64,000 nucleotides of DNA from Fasciola hepatica (GCA_948099385.1 CANUEZ040000068.1:2085001-2149000), one strand, 5' to 3'. Counted from the first letter of the stretch, positions 36,310-48,680 are shown. Translations and numbers: made by a program. The notes: a model not told the origin generated them from the sequence alone.

Positions 36310-38085
36310 CAGCTGCACCAGAGATCGTTTGATACTAGGTAAAATGGTTGCAAGTGTGCGGAATCGAACGATTACCAACAGCTTTCACTCAAGCAGCAAA
36401 CGGATCCGAACACTTATATTGACATTTTATGAGAGTGAATAAGCCACCACAAGTCATGTGCATTACTTCACACAGCGAGATACAATGGATGATTTAAACT
36501 GAGTTGCGCAAACCATCCACTTTGTGTGCACATTTTACGGCCTCAGGCACGAGAAATTTAAGGAAAACTCTCCGACTTGGGGGTAATGGGTTCCATTAGT
36601 GGGAAATGTAATCATTCTCCCCCTCAGTGTCTCTCAGTGCCAGCAAACCTGACAACCAATGCAGTCCGATAGTTCGGTTAACAGAGAGTACGCCATTGAC
36701 TGTCCACAAATAAAGATGAGATTGGAGCCGGCGAGTCATATTGGTGGTCCTATCAGTTACCCTCAATTGTTTGAATCTATAGGAACTTCATGTTTCTATT
36801 CTTCCTGCCTTTACTGGACGATGATAGAAGGTAGCAACCGAAACCAGAGAGCAGAAGTGCGAGATTATTGGCTGTATAAACCGAACTGAACTGAAGAGGA
36901 ACTGCATGAACCAGTAGCGATTGCAACCAGACTAATCTGTAAGAACGGCCGGTTATGAATAATAGTTGAACCTGAATGGTTTTGTGCAATGACTCGTCTA
37001 TGACCACTAAGCATCGGATGTAAACTGTTTTTTGGTACTTATAAAACGAGACGGCTCAAAAGAACAAGACTCGTCCTACCGTAGCCAGTGGGAAACACCG
37101 GAAAATGGTGTAAATTCACTTATTACTGATTTTATTTACCAACAGATGCAGCACTGGATGAATTCGACTCATGCCATCAGACCACAGTCACTCAACATTC
37201 GTGAATCTGGAGTTTCCTAATTCGGATTCATTATTATAATTTCTGTTTGGGCTTACAGTCAGGTTCGTTAAATTTTAGTCATTTCTTCATTTATTCTGTG
37301 CTGAATGAGGGCTCCAGGTTGACTAGGTTACAGGGGTTGGTTGGCAGTGTTTCGATAAGGGTAGGAGGAGACCAATTTTGAGTAAGAATAGCCATTCCAT
37401 AATTATAACAAAGACTATGACAATTGTGAATAGTAGAAATAGCCATGTGTACCCACACGATTTCCTGAATGGGGTCCACGAGAGTAAACTACTCGGTACT
37501 TATAGGGATATATGCTGGTACACAGGCAACAGTGAAGTTCTTGTGTTCCCACAGCAAGTCATACACAAGATTATACTACTTATTTCGTCCTGGATTTGTC
37601 TCACTGAGAAATTGCAGTAAATAATGCATGCATATCGGTTGTCTATTGATGAAATCTTTCACTATAATGTTTATAGTGTAATCAGTGATTCGGAGAACAA
37701 TGGTAATTATGACTGCGGGAAATTTCCGACCATTTTTCGTAAAGCCTGTCCAGTTACTTTCAACAAGTTCGTTTCGGTAGTTCAATGCACAGTGAAGCCT
37801 TTCCAGAACCCTCTCGTTTGGGTCAGTTCACTTTGCATCCCAACCGCCTAGTAGACGCACAGTCAACAGAGATTGATTGTAGGGAACGCGGTTGTACCAT
37901 TCCTGAATATTAGAAAATAAAAGTAAACAGGCATACAACTGAAAATCTCCACACGGAAACCGTCAGTGCGACTAGCGTCAAACAGTGTGACAGAATGTCG
38001 GGTAGGGCGGGTCGATAAGACTGACTGAACATGTTTGGAGCTGATTAGATGTGTGAGTCCTCACACGAGTCTACAGGAATGTACA
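36310..38085. other. Intron-like sequence with weak exon-like stretches
   Basis: 36760-36870 shares ACTGGACGATG with the 3' tail region of the RTE fragment near 31720, so it may be an RTE 3' end. A phase-0 stretch 37260-37365 (acceptor GGGCTTACAG, donor GTAGGA) and an open frame 37624-37851 lack recognisable motifs. Confidence 0.35.
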
Positions 38086-38089
38086 GAAA

Positions 38090-38470
38090 TGGCTGCCAAG
38101 CCATGAGTACAGTCTCTCACGATTTGCACAGACCGTGGTCAAGAAAACCGTTGTGTTCCCCTGGAAAACTGCCAAGTGGACAAGTCCCAATCGACCTGAG
38201 GAAGCGAGCTTGTCTCTGTGGGCATTCTTGCTGTGGAACTGGTTGTCGTAAACAAATCTGAATAACCGAACGGGACGACTAGCACCAATTGCGCGAATCC
38301 TTTGATGCTTACGTGTGCGTTGGAAAGACAACTATCTCATTCAGTGAATATCGATCCACAGTCATTTTGCTTAGGCGGAAAGTGAGAGAAAGTTTCGGTC
38401 GACCAAGAGGTATTAGCAACAAATGTGCATCACATTGGGTTCTGGCGATTCTCCGCTCCAAATCATCATG
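38090..38470. repeat. Interspersed repeat, copy B (relative at 19006-19375)
   Basis: Same repeat as copy A and in the same orientation, better preserved. The minus strand is open from 38331 to 38071, but no transposase motif is recognised. Followed 130 bp later by an (AT)n run. Confidence 0.6.
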
Positions 38471-38603
38471 CAAGCATCATCTTCATTCTATATCCTTGTG
38501 TCGAAAAACACGGAAAAATCCATGAGCACAGAGCTCACTAAGTATTCCATCGGGAACCCACTCTTATATTATTGGAAAATCAAAACTGCTTCCTACACCC
38601 TAG

Positions 38604-38607
<4 letters not shown>

Positions 38608-38637
<30 letters not shown>
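38608..38637. repeat. (AT)n microsatellite
   Basis: Fifteen AT units. Confidence 0.95.
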
Positions 38638-38639
<2 letters not shown>

Positions 38640-38641
<2 letters not shown>

Positions 38642-39465
38642 ATGTATACAATTATTCACAGGAACATTATTGATCAGAACCTAGGAATGCGACTTTCAGC
38701 AATTACTCAATGTATTTCCCTATCCGTTTAAGAATCATCGGTTTCGTGTTTTCTCATGAAATTAAAGATCTTTCCACAAAGATGGAAATTTACAGGCAAA
38801 TTGTAGAGGATGCAGTCAGACTGCAGATTAACTGTCCGATTTACCATTCACTACGACAGTTTTCGCCCGTCTTCAGTATGACCCAATAATAAAATCTACA
38901 CAGTGTTGTGTTGGTGCGCAAACCTCTGGATTATCCCCAGTCAATGATTCATCATTCGCCCATTTCCAGCGAAAAAGGAGTCGTGAACAAAGTGCGGAAG
39001 CTGTATTCAGTTATAACCAAAAATCAACATTTTATATAGCATTAGGCGAGGAATACATGAACACATATGACATTGTTATTTAGTGCCGAGAGGGGTGCGC
39101 AGATGTGATTGGTTAAGTCGATTCGCAGTAAGTCATAAGTCTGACTGGTTGGTGGGTTGGTGTGAAGGGTAGGCATCCCGTTGTCTGTCAGTGGTCGATG
39201 AAAACCATGACGTGTGATGGACTGATTGGTTCATGGGCACACGTGTCACAATTGTACTGCTGTGTGGGATATGTAGGTCTTATCATTGGTAAGTGTTCAC
39301 AAAGCTACCTATCCATGGGTTGGAAGAATGCGGACTGCAGCATTGCTGATAACCTATTTTTGGGGTAGGTTTCCGCCCCGGTTTGTTCGTCTGACTGATG
39401 AAGGTATTAGTTCTTCAGCTGATAATGGGTTTTCTCGTTGTGGCATTGGTAGGTTGAATGTATTC
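38640..39465. other. Unassigned sequence
   Basis: An open frame at 39162-39368 (plus) has no recognised motif; it abuts the gypsy fragments and may be part of that element's flank. Confidence 0.4.
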
Positions 39466-39469
39466 AACA

Positions 39470-40330
39470 TTAGTTCCAGCGGTGATCACGAAAGTGTGCT
39501 CGCTGACGTATATTCAAGGGGGATTTCTGCTTCGTGATACCTCCCTCTTTTAGTCGAAAGTCGTCGTCATTGATGAGGGTAAGCACCGTTTCCAACCATT
39601 GCATCAATTTATCAGGACTTGAGGCCATGACAATGATATGATCTAGATAGGCAGAAACTCCCTCAGTTTTTGTCATAATGCAGCACCCGACTACATCTTG
39701 GAAATCAGAGCCAAATTTATGTAGTGGATGCGATGTCAGCTCAGGATCCATGTGATCGGAGGTCTAAGTATTCTGTGATGATAGCATCGCACGGTAGCAG
39801 GCATGGCTGAGTGGTACATCTAGGAGTGAAGTTCTTCAATCCCTTCGAGCCCAAGCACATTCTATTCGGGCAGTTAGTCAGACAACAGGTACCCGTGAAA
39901 TGGATATCATCAAAAGTAACATCACAGTCTAGGCCAACAAAGAGCGGTAATTTTCCTCCGGAAACGTTCTTTGCTGTCTTGTTTGGTTTGTTTGTTCGAG
40001 GCTGTGCAGTCATATCCCATGTGTGCTTGCAAATTATTATGATATCTGACGCCATATCGAGCTGAAGATGTACCGGTGTGCCATTGGTATTTATAGCCAC
40101 GTATTTTCTTCTGACTTCGAGAGCAGTATTGAAGGTATCCATGACAGATTACGAATAGCTACTCGAGCTATGTAATGTACGCATGAAGGGCTTCTTTGCT
40201 TCTGGCTCTCATCACACTTGGTAAGATGACTGAATGGACTAGGATCCTTTTTGTGAACTTGATTAAGGTATTTCTGACAAGGGTGTTTCGTAGGCAGACA
40301 AGAAAGGAAAATGCCATTCATCACACTTTC
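39470..40330 (-). pseudogene. Ty3/gypsy (mag-like) protease and reverse transcriptase fragment
   Basis: On the minus strand, 40142-39741 encodes an aspartic-protease-like region: RRKYVAINTNGTPVHLQLDM then ASDIIIICKHTWDM. Here D-M-A-S-D stands for the catalytic D-T/S-G/A-S-D, so Thr/Ser after the catalytic Asp is Met. Then 39751-39470 continues in another frame with GVSAYLDHIIVMASSPDKL, where Y-L-D-H replaces the catalytic Y-L-D-D of reverse transcriptase. Upstream 40324-40150 has scattered Cys/His that could be a broken zinc knuckle. The RT fingers and first catalytic Asp are deleted. Inactive. Confidence 0.75.
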
Positions 40331-40439
40331 AGCATGCGGTTGGAACTTGCTATCTTTCCAGTGTGTTTCAGAATCGAATCAAGCCGGTACGTAACTGTGG
40401 TTTGCTTATCTGTCATTTATGAATTATAAAGTCCAAAAG

Positions 40440-40730
40440 TACAAGGGAATACTACGGCAATGTGAGGTGGAGAGGCCAGTCAATCAGAATCCGCCTGAAA
40501 CAATCGATCTGTCATAAAATATTCCAGGATTACGGCAGCTGCAGTCACAACACTGTAAATCAACTGGGGTTCGATGGAGAACCTGAGGATCATTTAAATT
40601 TCTCAATGCGAGTGGAAGAACTATGAACTAAACAGAACATACAATCGAACAAGTAGTATCAGTTCGTATTTATCCACCGATCGAACACACTTTAGTCGGA
40701 TCTGAACTTCCTCACCCAAAGTTCCCTTGT
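40440..40730. other. Unassigned sequence
   Basis: Nothing recognised. Confidence 0.4.
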
Positions 40731-40775
40731 GGCTTCTTAGTTCAGCTGGTAGAGCACACTTGTTATTTAATTGTG
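40731..40775 (+). repeat. Decayed tRNA-like/SINE head, relative of 2692-2774
   Basis: TTCAGCTGGTAGAGCAC with flanking TGGCTTCTTAG matches the 5' half of the tRNA-like gene at 2692. The T arm is lost. Confidence 0.6.
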
Positions 40776-40779
40776 GATA

Positions 40780-42395
40780 ACCCCCACTAGTGATTCTATG
40801 TCTTAACGAAACTGATGTATTTTTTACTCTAACGAATGAGACCGGTTTTGGAGTAACCCCGTTATAGTAATCGAAATGTGGGTAGCAGACACAGGTTTGT
40901 TCTCCGTGATTTCATTTCCAGGCCATTATGATCACAGTGGATCAGAAGCACCTGCATTTGTTGTGCACTAAGTGGAAACTGGGTCATTTCTGGTGCCTAC
41001 GAGTTATCACAACACGTTTTTAAGAGTCATCAGGCTTCGGACAGTAGCAATAATCAAGGTAACTGTAAATTATCTCTCGGAGCCTGAGCTATAAGCACAA
41101 TGAAAGCCAGTTCAAGCGCTCCAGTTTACATCGACAGTAGTCGGCTGTATCAGGCATGAGCTGAGGGATGACTCTTACTGGTTGAGTTGTTATTTCCAGT
41201 GCTTAACACTTCGTGGTCAGAGGTCCGAATCGTGGCACCACTGACCACTTTGTGGAAGCTGACGATTCACTGTCTTCTGGCTCATTACCCCATCCGACCT
41301 ATCAGGACAGTATGGGGTTCTCCAGTCCGAGCTTCAGGGTCCGTTCACCGGTTATCCCTACTGATACAGTGGACCTGCACAGTTAAGGGCTATATCATGT
41401 CCACTATACAAACATACAATAAAAAATAAAATTATTAACAGCTGAATAACTCGGTCCACTGTGCGAGGGTTTCCTGATTGATGTTCATTCATCCACCTCC
41501 TCTCAAATACTTCTCATATGAATTAGGTGAGACATTTCTTCGAAAATTGTTTTTCATTATTTAAATGTGATTGTTGTGACTTGAGGCTGACACCACTGAA
41601 GAGATATGTTCTCCTGGGAATCTAAAAGAATGAAACTCTGGTGTCAGGTCACACTGATGAATGACAGTGCGTGACGGTGAGTGGTAAAATCGACACACCC
41701 CCAAAATTCTACTTTGCGCATAGAAGACAACTGAGGATTGCCGTTAACAATGATAACTCGACATTGCATGTGCTGAATCTCTTCAGTCATTTTTCAAGAT
41801 TCAAAAATAATTGGAATTGTGATGATGGTATATTGTAGGTTGGCAAATGTTGCAGTTTGGTACACGTTTTGTGTGGTGAAATTAGGTTTCCATGCTGCAA
41901 GTTATGGAACTCTTATGGCAAATCAGTGATCTGATTCACATCTATAAAAGTGCTAACAAAAAAGATGGTCAGCCATGAATTTGGTGGGATGAAGTGGATT
42001 GTCTCTGAAAGTGTGACAGGGTTAACTGCCACCGAGGCTGGATAATATCTAGCTTGTATTTTGGATCGTTTCCCACGATTCCATACACATCGAGTCGGGT
42101 GTTCTAGCGAATCTTTCCTTCGCACTTGTGCTCCTTCGGATGAATGTGCCGTTTGTTCACATTTCCCACATTAGCCACTTTTGCTTCTCATTGCTTACTG
42201 TCGGCTCTATGCATTCGTTGTCAGAGTGACAGCCATACGCAGGCCCAACTTCATTGTATCAACTTATGAGCTGTCAATTTTGTCATGCTTACCTCGTGGT
42301 CGATTCTAATTATGGACGACTCAGTAACTCATAGCGGTTTTGATTCAGTCTAGTTCGATGTTCCACAACAAGCACTGTGTATCTTCTTTCAATTT
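40780..42395. other. Intron-like sequence
   Basis: No gene or element recognised. Confidence 0.4.
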
Positions 42396-42398
42396 CAG

Positions 42399-42519
42399 AT
42401 TAGTACGCTATCAGTGGCACATTACTTTCATCCGGCTAATACTGAGCGTATATTGCAGTCCATCTCATCGTTGGATTTTGTTGTCTACTCGGATCAGTGT
42501 ACAATTTTGTGCTATTCTT
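42399..42519 (+). CDS. Weak exon candidate
   Basis: Flanked by a strong acceptor (TTTCAATTTCAG) and a strong donor (GTAAGT), 121 nt, open in two frames (one reads HYFHPANTERILQSISSLDF, the other is hydrophobic). It cannot be joined in phase between the GPS exon and the exon at 48686, so it is either from another transcript or a false positive. Confidence 0.25.
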
Positions 42520-42880
42520 GTAAGTTTTCACCCATGCAATGATTTGCGTATAGTTCATATCTATCCGAACTGAAACCAATCATGAACCCTGAGCAGTCTA
42601 TTTGTGAAGCAATGTGAGTGCCTGGAAAATATGTTGCAAAAAGCATTTCACACACATTTATTATTATCTCTCCATCAGTTCCGTCAATTTAATCGACAAA
42701 CCAATAAATGCTGTGAACTCCAGTGCACTGTGTTTCTCTCTTCTATGAGGTTAATAATATTCAAGGAATGTAATAAATAAATAAATTTTCGACGAATTGG
42801 AGGCTACGTGGATAGCCATTCCAGGTCGATTGTTGTGCTCGTTTGTCATCTTGGAGAGTGGGGACGGGAAAGGGGAACCC

Positions 42881-42896
42881 GGGGGGGGGGGGGGGG
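42881..42896. repeat. Poly-G tract (16 G)
   Basis: Sixteen consecutive G immediately after CCC; the surrounding 60 bp are G-rich. Confidence 0.95.
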
Positions 42897-42930
42897 CGAG
42901 GGGTGGCCATCTCCGGTGGTTTCATTGATG

Positions 42931-43020
42931 GCGGATGAAAATCCGCTGTTATCGATTGGCTCGTTGCCTAGCCCGAAGTATTGGGACCTTATATGATTGA
43001 CACCGTTATCGATTGGCTCG
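42931..43020. repeat. Hairpin plus 16-bp direct repeat
   Basis: GCGGAT-GAAA-ATCCGC (42931-42946) is a perfect 6-bp stem with a GAAA loop. GTTATCGATTGGCTCG occurs identically at 42948-42963 and 43005-43020, and the second copy is followed by another CGGATGAA. Confidence 0.8.
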
Positions 43021-43405
43021 CGGATGAACAAGCCCCGAGTCCCACGGCAGAGAAAACGAGCTCACTTTGCAACGTGTTGTGTAGGGCGAAAAATCAACAA
43101 GTAACAATAACCTCAAATTGTGCGTAAACTGACCACCAGATCAAAACAATCAAGACAGGCTTCGAAACGCTCAGACAACAATAGACAGGAAATGCACGAA
43201 ATGGTGATACAGGAGTAACTCAAGTGGTTTATATAAAAATCCTCATTTATGGGGAGCTCTTTGACCAATCAACGGTCAGAAGCGAAGTAATTGCCTGGGT
43301 AGAAACACAGAAAAACAGGGTGGAGTACAAACTTAGTAGCATAGCCATGAGAAAATGACATGATCAGAACGGAAGGGTCAAAAATCAGTCATTCACACGG
43401 ACAAA

Positions 43406-43407
<2 letters not shown>

Positions 43408-43473
<66 letters not shown>
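43408..43473. repeat. (AT)n microsatellite
   Basis: About 33 uninterrupted AT units, the longest AT run in the window. Confidence 0.95.
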
Positions 43474-43476
<3 letters not shown>

Positions 43477-43479
43477 GCC

Positions 43480-44370
43480 CAAGCAATGGGGCCTAGTCAA
43501 ATAACCCAGGCAACCCTGACCAAATAACGGGATGGATCGGATAACAACCAGCAAGTGAGTGCAGAGGAAGCTGCAGAAGCCACAACAATGACGGAATTAT
43601 CATGGCAACCAGTGGGTCAGTGCACATTGGATCACTACGGGGTAGTAATTTTGCGTAAACGATAATATGTTTAAAATCAGGGTTCACAGATGAGCGAATG
43701 ACAAGTTGAGGCCAACAAGTGGACCGAGAACGGACACCGACTTAAGACACAAAGATAACATCAATTACCACTATCGTAGAAACACGAGGAAAAATGTGTG
43801 ACACAACGTCACTGGGCAAACAATTGCCACTCGATTGTGGAGGCAAGAGTGTGGTGTTCGAATTGGAAACTAGAGGTCTAAGTGCACGGGGAAAAGAGAA
43901 CTGTTTGGTAAGCGCAAGAGAAAAGGTTCTTGTGAATAACATGAGATCCATACTGAACAAGGGTAAGGAGCTTTCTCAATATGACGAGCTTCATTTTCAA
44001 GTTCGACCTTAATAAATCTTCATACGGTAAGTCTTGAGGTCAGGTCGCCGATTATGCCATATAGTGCATCGAAAAGACGTGGCAATTTTTCCAGTCATCC
44101 AGTGGCCCCCCGTACGATAGTTTTGTGGCATCTGTAAACCGTTGACAAATATTACTTAACGGTCATTAATTGAGCCTCTGGTGCGCACCCATCTTCCTCA
44201 CAATTCAAATGAGCTTGGGAATTCAATATTTACTGATATTTGAATGTAAACAAAGAGAATAAATAGTGGAACAAATGAATGGAATAATTATTGAGTATTT
44301 ATTTGCTGTGAGCATATTTATTGGATAACTGGGTTATTTGTACGATTGATTGAATGAAACTGCCTGTCGT
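43480..44370. other. Unassigned sequence
   Basis: The plus open frame 43794-44012 (72 codons, real stop) and its complement are both open. No motif recognised. Confidence 0.4.
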
Positions 44371-44377
44371 CATTTAG

Positions 44378-44480
44378 AAATGGCAATGACAATTAACGTT
44401 TCATCACCACCGGTTCACTTTATTGCGTATTTCTTGCATCAGTTTGAAGAACTTCGTCAAACTGTACGCGGGCTCCAATC
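44378..44480 (+). CDS. Weak exon candidate with ATG
   Basis: Acceptor CGTCATTTAG, an AAATGG start context at 44380, 33 codons (MAMTINVSSPPVHFIAYFLH, then QFEELRQTVRGLQ) and a consensus GTAAGT donor. It could be a first coding exon of an unrelated transcript nested in the GPCR-like intron. It does not fit that gene in phase. Length alone is compatible with chance. Confidence 0.3.
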
Positions 44481-44719
44481 GTAAGTGAGTTTCTCCGTTT
44501 GAGTACAAATACATTTTCATCACCTAGTGGTGACCAAGCTCGCCTTCAATGATTCGGAATCATGCAGCAACATCACATGATTGTTAATCTGAAACTGATG
44601 GTGGTGACATTAAAAATAAGGCCTCAGCATGAAACCCGATTTTCTATTTACTCACCACCTAGACTACGTGTATAGAGGGTAAGAATTCGTGTTTCCCTAT
44701 TTATCCTTATTTACGGAAG

Positions 44720-44721
<2 letters not shown>

Positions 44722-44755
<34 letters not shown>
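44722..44755. repeat. (AT)n microsatellite at the 3' end of the Penelope-like element
   Basis: Seventeen AT units abutting the end of the coding remnant on the minus strand. Confidence 0.95.
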
Positions 44756-44758
<3 letters not shown>

Positions 44759-46470
44759 GCAGGTCACTTTGAACGCTTGACTTGCTTTGACGCAATGCTT
44801 AGTCTCGTGAAGATGTCGTGCAATTGATGATTTGATTGACCCTTGCTCGATTGATGATGCAACTTTGGTGAAATCGCTACTCATTGTCTTCTTAGGCCAC
44901 ACTGGAATGTGTTCAGCCATTCGATGACGTAATTGCCTTTCCATTCTGCCTTTGTAGTTTTATATGGCGTGGATAGGCAAAGGTTCCTTCATCGATGGCC
45001 TAGTTAACCGATTAGTTGTGAATATTATCACCGGATTGGGTGCACAGTAGGTGCGGCTGACAGCTGATTGCAAGCACTTTTTGATCAACTCACCTACATT
45101 ATCACCTTCGTAGGGGAGTTTTATATATACCTTTATCTTAGACACTGTTTGAAATATCTTTTCTTGGCTTCAGGTGACGATACTTTGCCAAGAATGATGT
45201 TGGGTATCCATTTTGCTTCAGAATTTTAGTGATATGATTTATTTCCTCATCCACAGTGTCCGCCGTGAAAATCTTCTCTGCTCTGAAGAACAGTGTTCGC
45301 ACTGTATTTATCTTGTACTTCATTGGGACGAAGTTGCTGAAGTGGAGATATTGCCCCGACGAGGTGTCTTTTCGTTAAACGGACCTCCTCACTGAACCAT
45401 CTTTTCTGCTGAAAATTTCAATGTCCAAGAAGCTTATGGTGTCACTGACCTCATTGTGGATTATCAGCCTCATATTTGGGTGTAGATTACTAAGCAAGGC
45501 ATGCAACTGTTCACCTTCTTGTTTGCTTTTTGTGATGACAAAATTATCATCCACGTAACGGCGATAGAGTATCATGTCTGATATTTTGTTCTTAATCTTG
45601 TTTTCTAAGTGAGTAATAAAAATATGCGCCAGAATAGGGCTCAATGGACTGTTTATGGCAACTCCGTCAATTTGTCGATATCCTTCATTGAGAAAGCGGA
45701 ACTTCACATTGGATGTACATAATAGTAGTAAACGTGCCAATTCGGTATTCGGTAATCCGATATAAATATTACGCTTATCGATCATTTGGCATATAAAATC
45801 GATAGCTTCTTCCAATGGGATATTTGTAAATAGTGAGGTAATATCCATAGTAAGCAAATGTCGGTTCTGGATATTTTCTTTTTGCAATAGGTTACACATT
45901 TCGAAACTATCCTCCACTGCATGGCTCGCAACCGTGTCCCTGACTGGCTTCAGTAACTTAGCTAACCATTTTGCCAGTCTGTGTTGTGGAGAGTTGACCA
46001 TTGATAAGATTGGCCGCATTGGTATATCTGTTTTGTGTACTTTTGGTAGACCATACAGTTGTGGTGTCTGACTCCATCTGGGTCTCAGTGACTTGGCTGT
46101 TGACTCGCGAATAAGGCCCGCTTGAACTAGGGCTCACACAGTTCCGTGTTAATTCGTTGTTCTAGTTCACTTGGATCGTCTGGCGTTGGGTCCTTCTGGA
46201 ATTTTGTTTTATCTTCTAAAATAGTTAACACTTTCTGCACGTATGACGATTTATCCATAATGACGACTCCCGATTCCTTGTCTGGACGCGGGATAACCAT
46301 GTTTGGGTTCTTCTTCAATCTGTCGAGAGCTTCAATGCGCCTTTCCGTTAACAACGATTGTTGTTGTGTTGTTTTCATTCGATATTGACATTCCGAATCA
46401 GCCTTAAACCAGCTCAAAGTATCTGCATTGGCTATTGTTGTTGTTGTTGTTGTTGTTGTTGTGTGGTTAC
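44756..46470 (-). pseudogene. Penelope-like element (RT plus partial GIY-YIG endonuclease)
   Basis: Read on the minus strand. The N-terminal region (46417-46127) has VIPRPDKESGVVIMDKSSYV, the Penelope pre-RT motif. The RT core (46019-45375) has MDITSLFTNIPLEEAIDFIC, NSPLSPILAHIFI and the catalytic YVDD in RRYVDDNFVI, all intact over 214 codons. Further fragments follow: NTVRTLFFRAEKIF and KYRHLKPRK (45323-45140), VYIKLPYEGD (45145-44960), then GRMERQLRHRMAEHIPVWPK (about 44945-44885). The last matches the part of the GIY-YIG endonuclease after the G-I-Y and Y-I-G strands, which are themselves absent. Stops separate the pieces. Known role of the family: endonuclease-primed reverse transcription. 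Confidence 0.9.
46434..46462. repeat. (TTG)n microsatellite
   Basis: About nine TTG units at the 5' boundary of the Penelope-like element (CAA on its coding strand). Confidence 0.9.
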
Positions 46471-46479
46471 CCGACAGAC

Positions 46480-47750
46480 ACGTATGAATGTGTGCGCCAT
46501 GTGATTTTGCCTTTGTTTATAAATATTTCGTTCATTTATTTTGCTATGAAAATGATCACCTCGACTGCAGTATGCACTTTGTAAAGTTGCAGCTAAATGA
46601 TCCAGGAAACATCGTGCAATCTGTGTTTTTGACTTCTGTTTTCAAATTTGTAAGGGGGAACGGTTGTTTCCTACTTTATCTTGTTTTCACGTAATTGATA
46701 ACTCCACCACCACGATTTTGAAGCCTCGTTGGACGATCGACTGGTAGTGGATTATAGCCATTTAGATGTATAATTTCACCTGCTATCTTTGTGCCTCCAA
46801 GAATCTTTCAGCATAATAACTTCAGCATCTTGTACTCTTTCTTTGTTGTAGTTACAGTAAGATCATTTATGCTCCCCAACAACACTGTTTGATAATATCA
46901 CAGTAATCCGAGATTTTCCAATAGCATATCGTCTGAAATCCACCTGCCATTTCATACGGTGCTAGTTAATTGTCCCATTTCGCATTCTCATAGTTCGATT
47001 GAACTTATTAGGTGCTTTGTTTTTTTTCTTCTTTGGTAACAGTGTTCTACGCCTAAATATATCACGATTATAATAAGGGAAAACATTTAGTGTTATTTTT
47101 TATATTTTCAACAAAACCCGACAAGCGGATCCACAGAAAACTGTGTGAAACGGTATTTTATCGATCAACAGAAACTAATTTGAAATCCCTTCATATCGGC
47201 ATGATGTAATACAGTCATTTGGATGATAACGGGGATGCTTAACCGAGGTCATCAAACAATTTATGTAATGCTGTTTTGGGATTTGATTATGAAATGATTC
47301 ATCATGCAATCACAAAAACTAACTCGCCATTAAAAATCATGGAGGAATTGGGCGTTTGTTTCATCTGGCATGTAGAGAATCATCAGCCGTGCCAATCTAC
47401 CGTGCTCCCAATGGCATCCAGACCTTGGATGCACAGTTTGGAGCCGAACACCCTACCCCAAGGCTATCCGGGCTGGCTTTCAATGGCCCGCTGAACTATC
47501 GTGTTATATAATACGGTTTTATCACTACATGATGAATGATTTGATCATTAGTTGAAATTCCTCATTATTTACACTGATCAAGTGGCCAAGTTCTGTAAGT
47601 TGCTTCAAACGTTGTCAATCGGGTTTCCTACGAAGGAGTCGTCCATTACAGGAGTGCATCACTTGCGGTCAACGATTTGTCACCTTTGAAAGGTCAGTGA
47701 CGGAAGGGTGCCGTAGCATGCGAGTTGTAATGTTGAACGAACCACTGGAA
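46480..47750. other. Intron-like sequence
   Basis: Open frames at 46488-46694 and 47276-47494 (plus) lack recognisable motifs or good splice pairs. Confidence 0.4.
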
Positions 47751-47757
47751 GTCAATC

Positions 47758-47945
47758 CGGTTAGTTGGTCAGTTGGTTAGTTGTCTGACTCAAAATCACG
47801 CACTCTTGTTTCGAGTCCCACTGGGGGTTCGGTGGATGTGCATCGTTGATGATGGTTTCTAATATGCCAGATGAAATAACTACACAGTACTTCCATGATT
47901 TGATTGGCTAGTTAGACTTCGTCATTGCATGATTAATTATTTGGT
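47758..47945 (+). repeat. tRNA-derived SINE copy
   Basis: A-box-like GGTTAGTTGTCTGACTC, B-box TTTCGAGTCCC, then GGTTCGGTGGATGTGCAT and GATGATG. The head and tail order matches the minus copy at 6127-6212. The downstream part continues with CATGATTTGATTGG, a phrase similar to one near 30265. Confidence 0.65.
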
Positions 47946-47949
47946 AAAA

Positions 47950-48680
47950 GAGCCAAATCTCCCAATACAAATATTTTTAGTTTTGACTAGACCATATGTT
48001 TCGAGATGGATGCTTCGGTCGTGATTGATTTCCCCATGTTACTGATACTTTCCTCCAATACAAACTTTCTGCCTGTAATTCATATTCTCGTTAACAATGG
48101 GGTCTTTGTTTCTCTGTTTCCAAAGGATAGAGCAAATTTGGTACAGAGAGAAAGGAAAAACAAAGAAAGGGCTCCGAAAAGTGTGCCCACTTAAAAACGG
48201 TTTTGGTTGTTTATTACCGGTCAACAAAACCTAGGCCCTCACATTGAGGACAGTTTCCCTACCAATGACGTTTTCCTAACAGATGAGAGTACAAGCAACC
48301 TAGAGAGCCTAATTACTTGAACTATTGAAGTCAAAGAAAAAAGAAACTGTTTGCAGAATTATTCATCCTCTGATAATTATCATTCATCAAACTAATCTTC
48401 AGTATTCCCCTGGATTCTCATTTTATCTAGTCCAAAGCATGTGGAAAGTTATTTCCTGGTTTCTGGAATCACCCTACTACTCTCCGCACAGAACATATTC
48501 ACACAGTTGTACGTTATTCGAAAAACACTTATCCCAAACTGTGCAGTGAGTTATACAAGAAAAAACTCTCAAACAACCATACTCTTGTTGCAGTATACAG
48601 TAAATTATTTTGTGCCCTCCTATCTTTTATCCTAGAGTGTCGGAGGACTGCAAATGGCAGTGAACATGACGTTTCACTGT
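47950..48680. other. Intron-like sequence
   Basis: Open frames (48006-48194, 48325-48549) without motif. Nothing assigned. Confidence 0.4.

Noticed and set aside
38071..38331. Minus-strand open frame as a transposase N-terminus
   Set aside because: I could not find helix-turn-helix or DDE landmarks; kept only as an interspersed repeat.
43794..44012. 72-codon frame as an independent gene
   Set aside because: Both strands are open over the same interval and no motif or splice evidence supports either.
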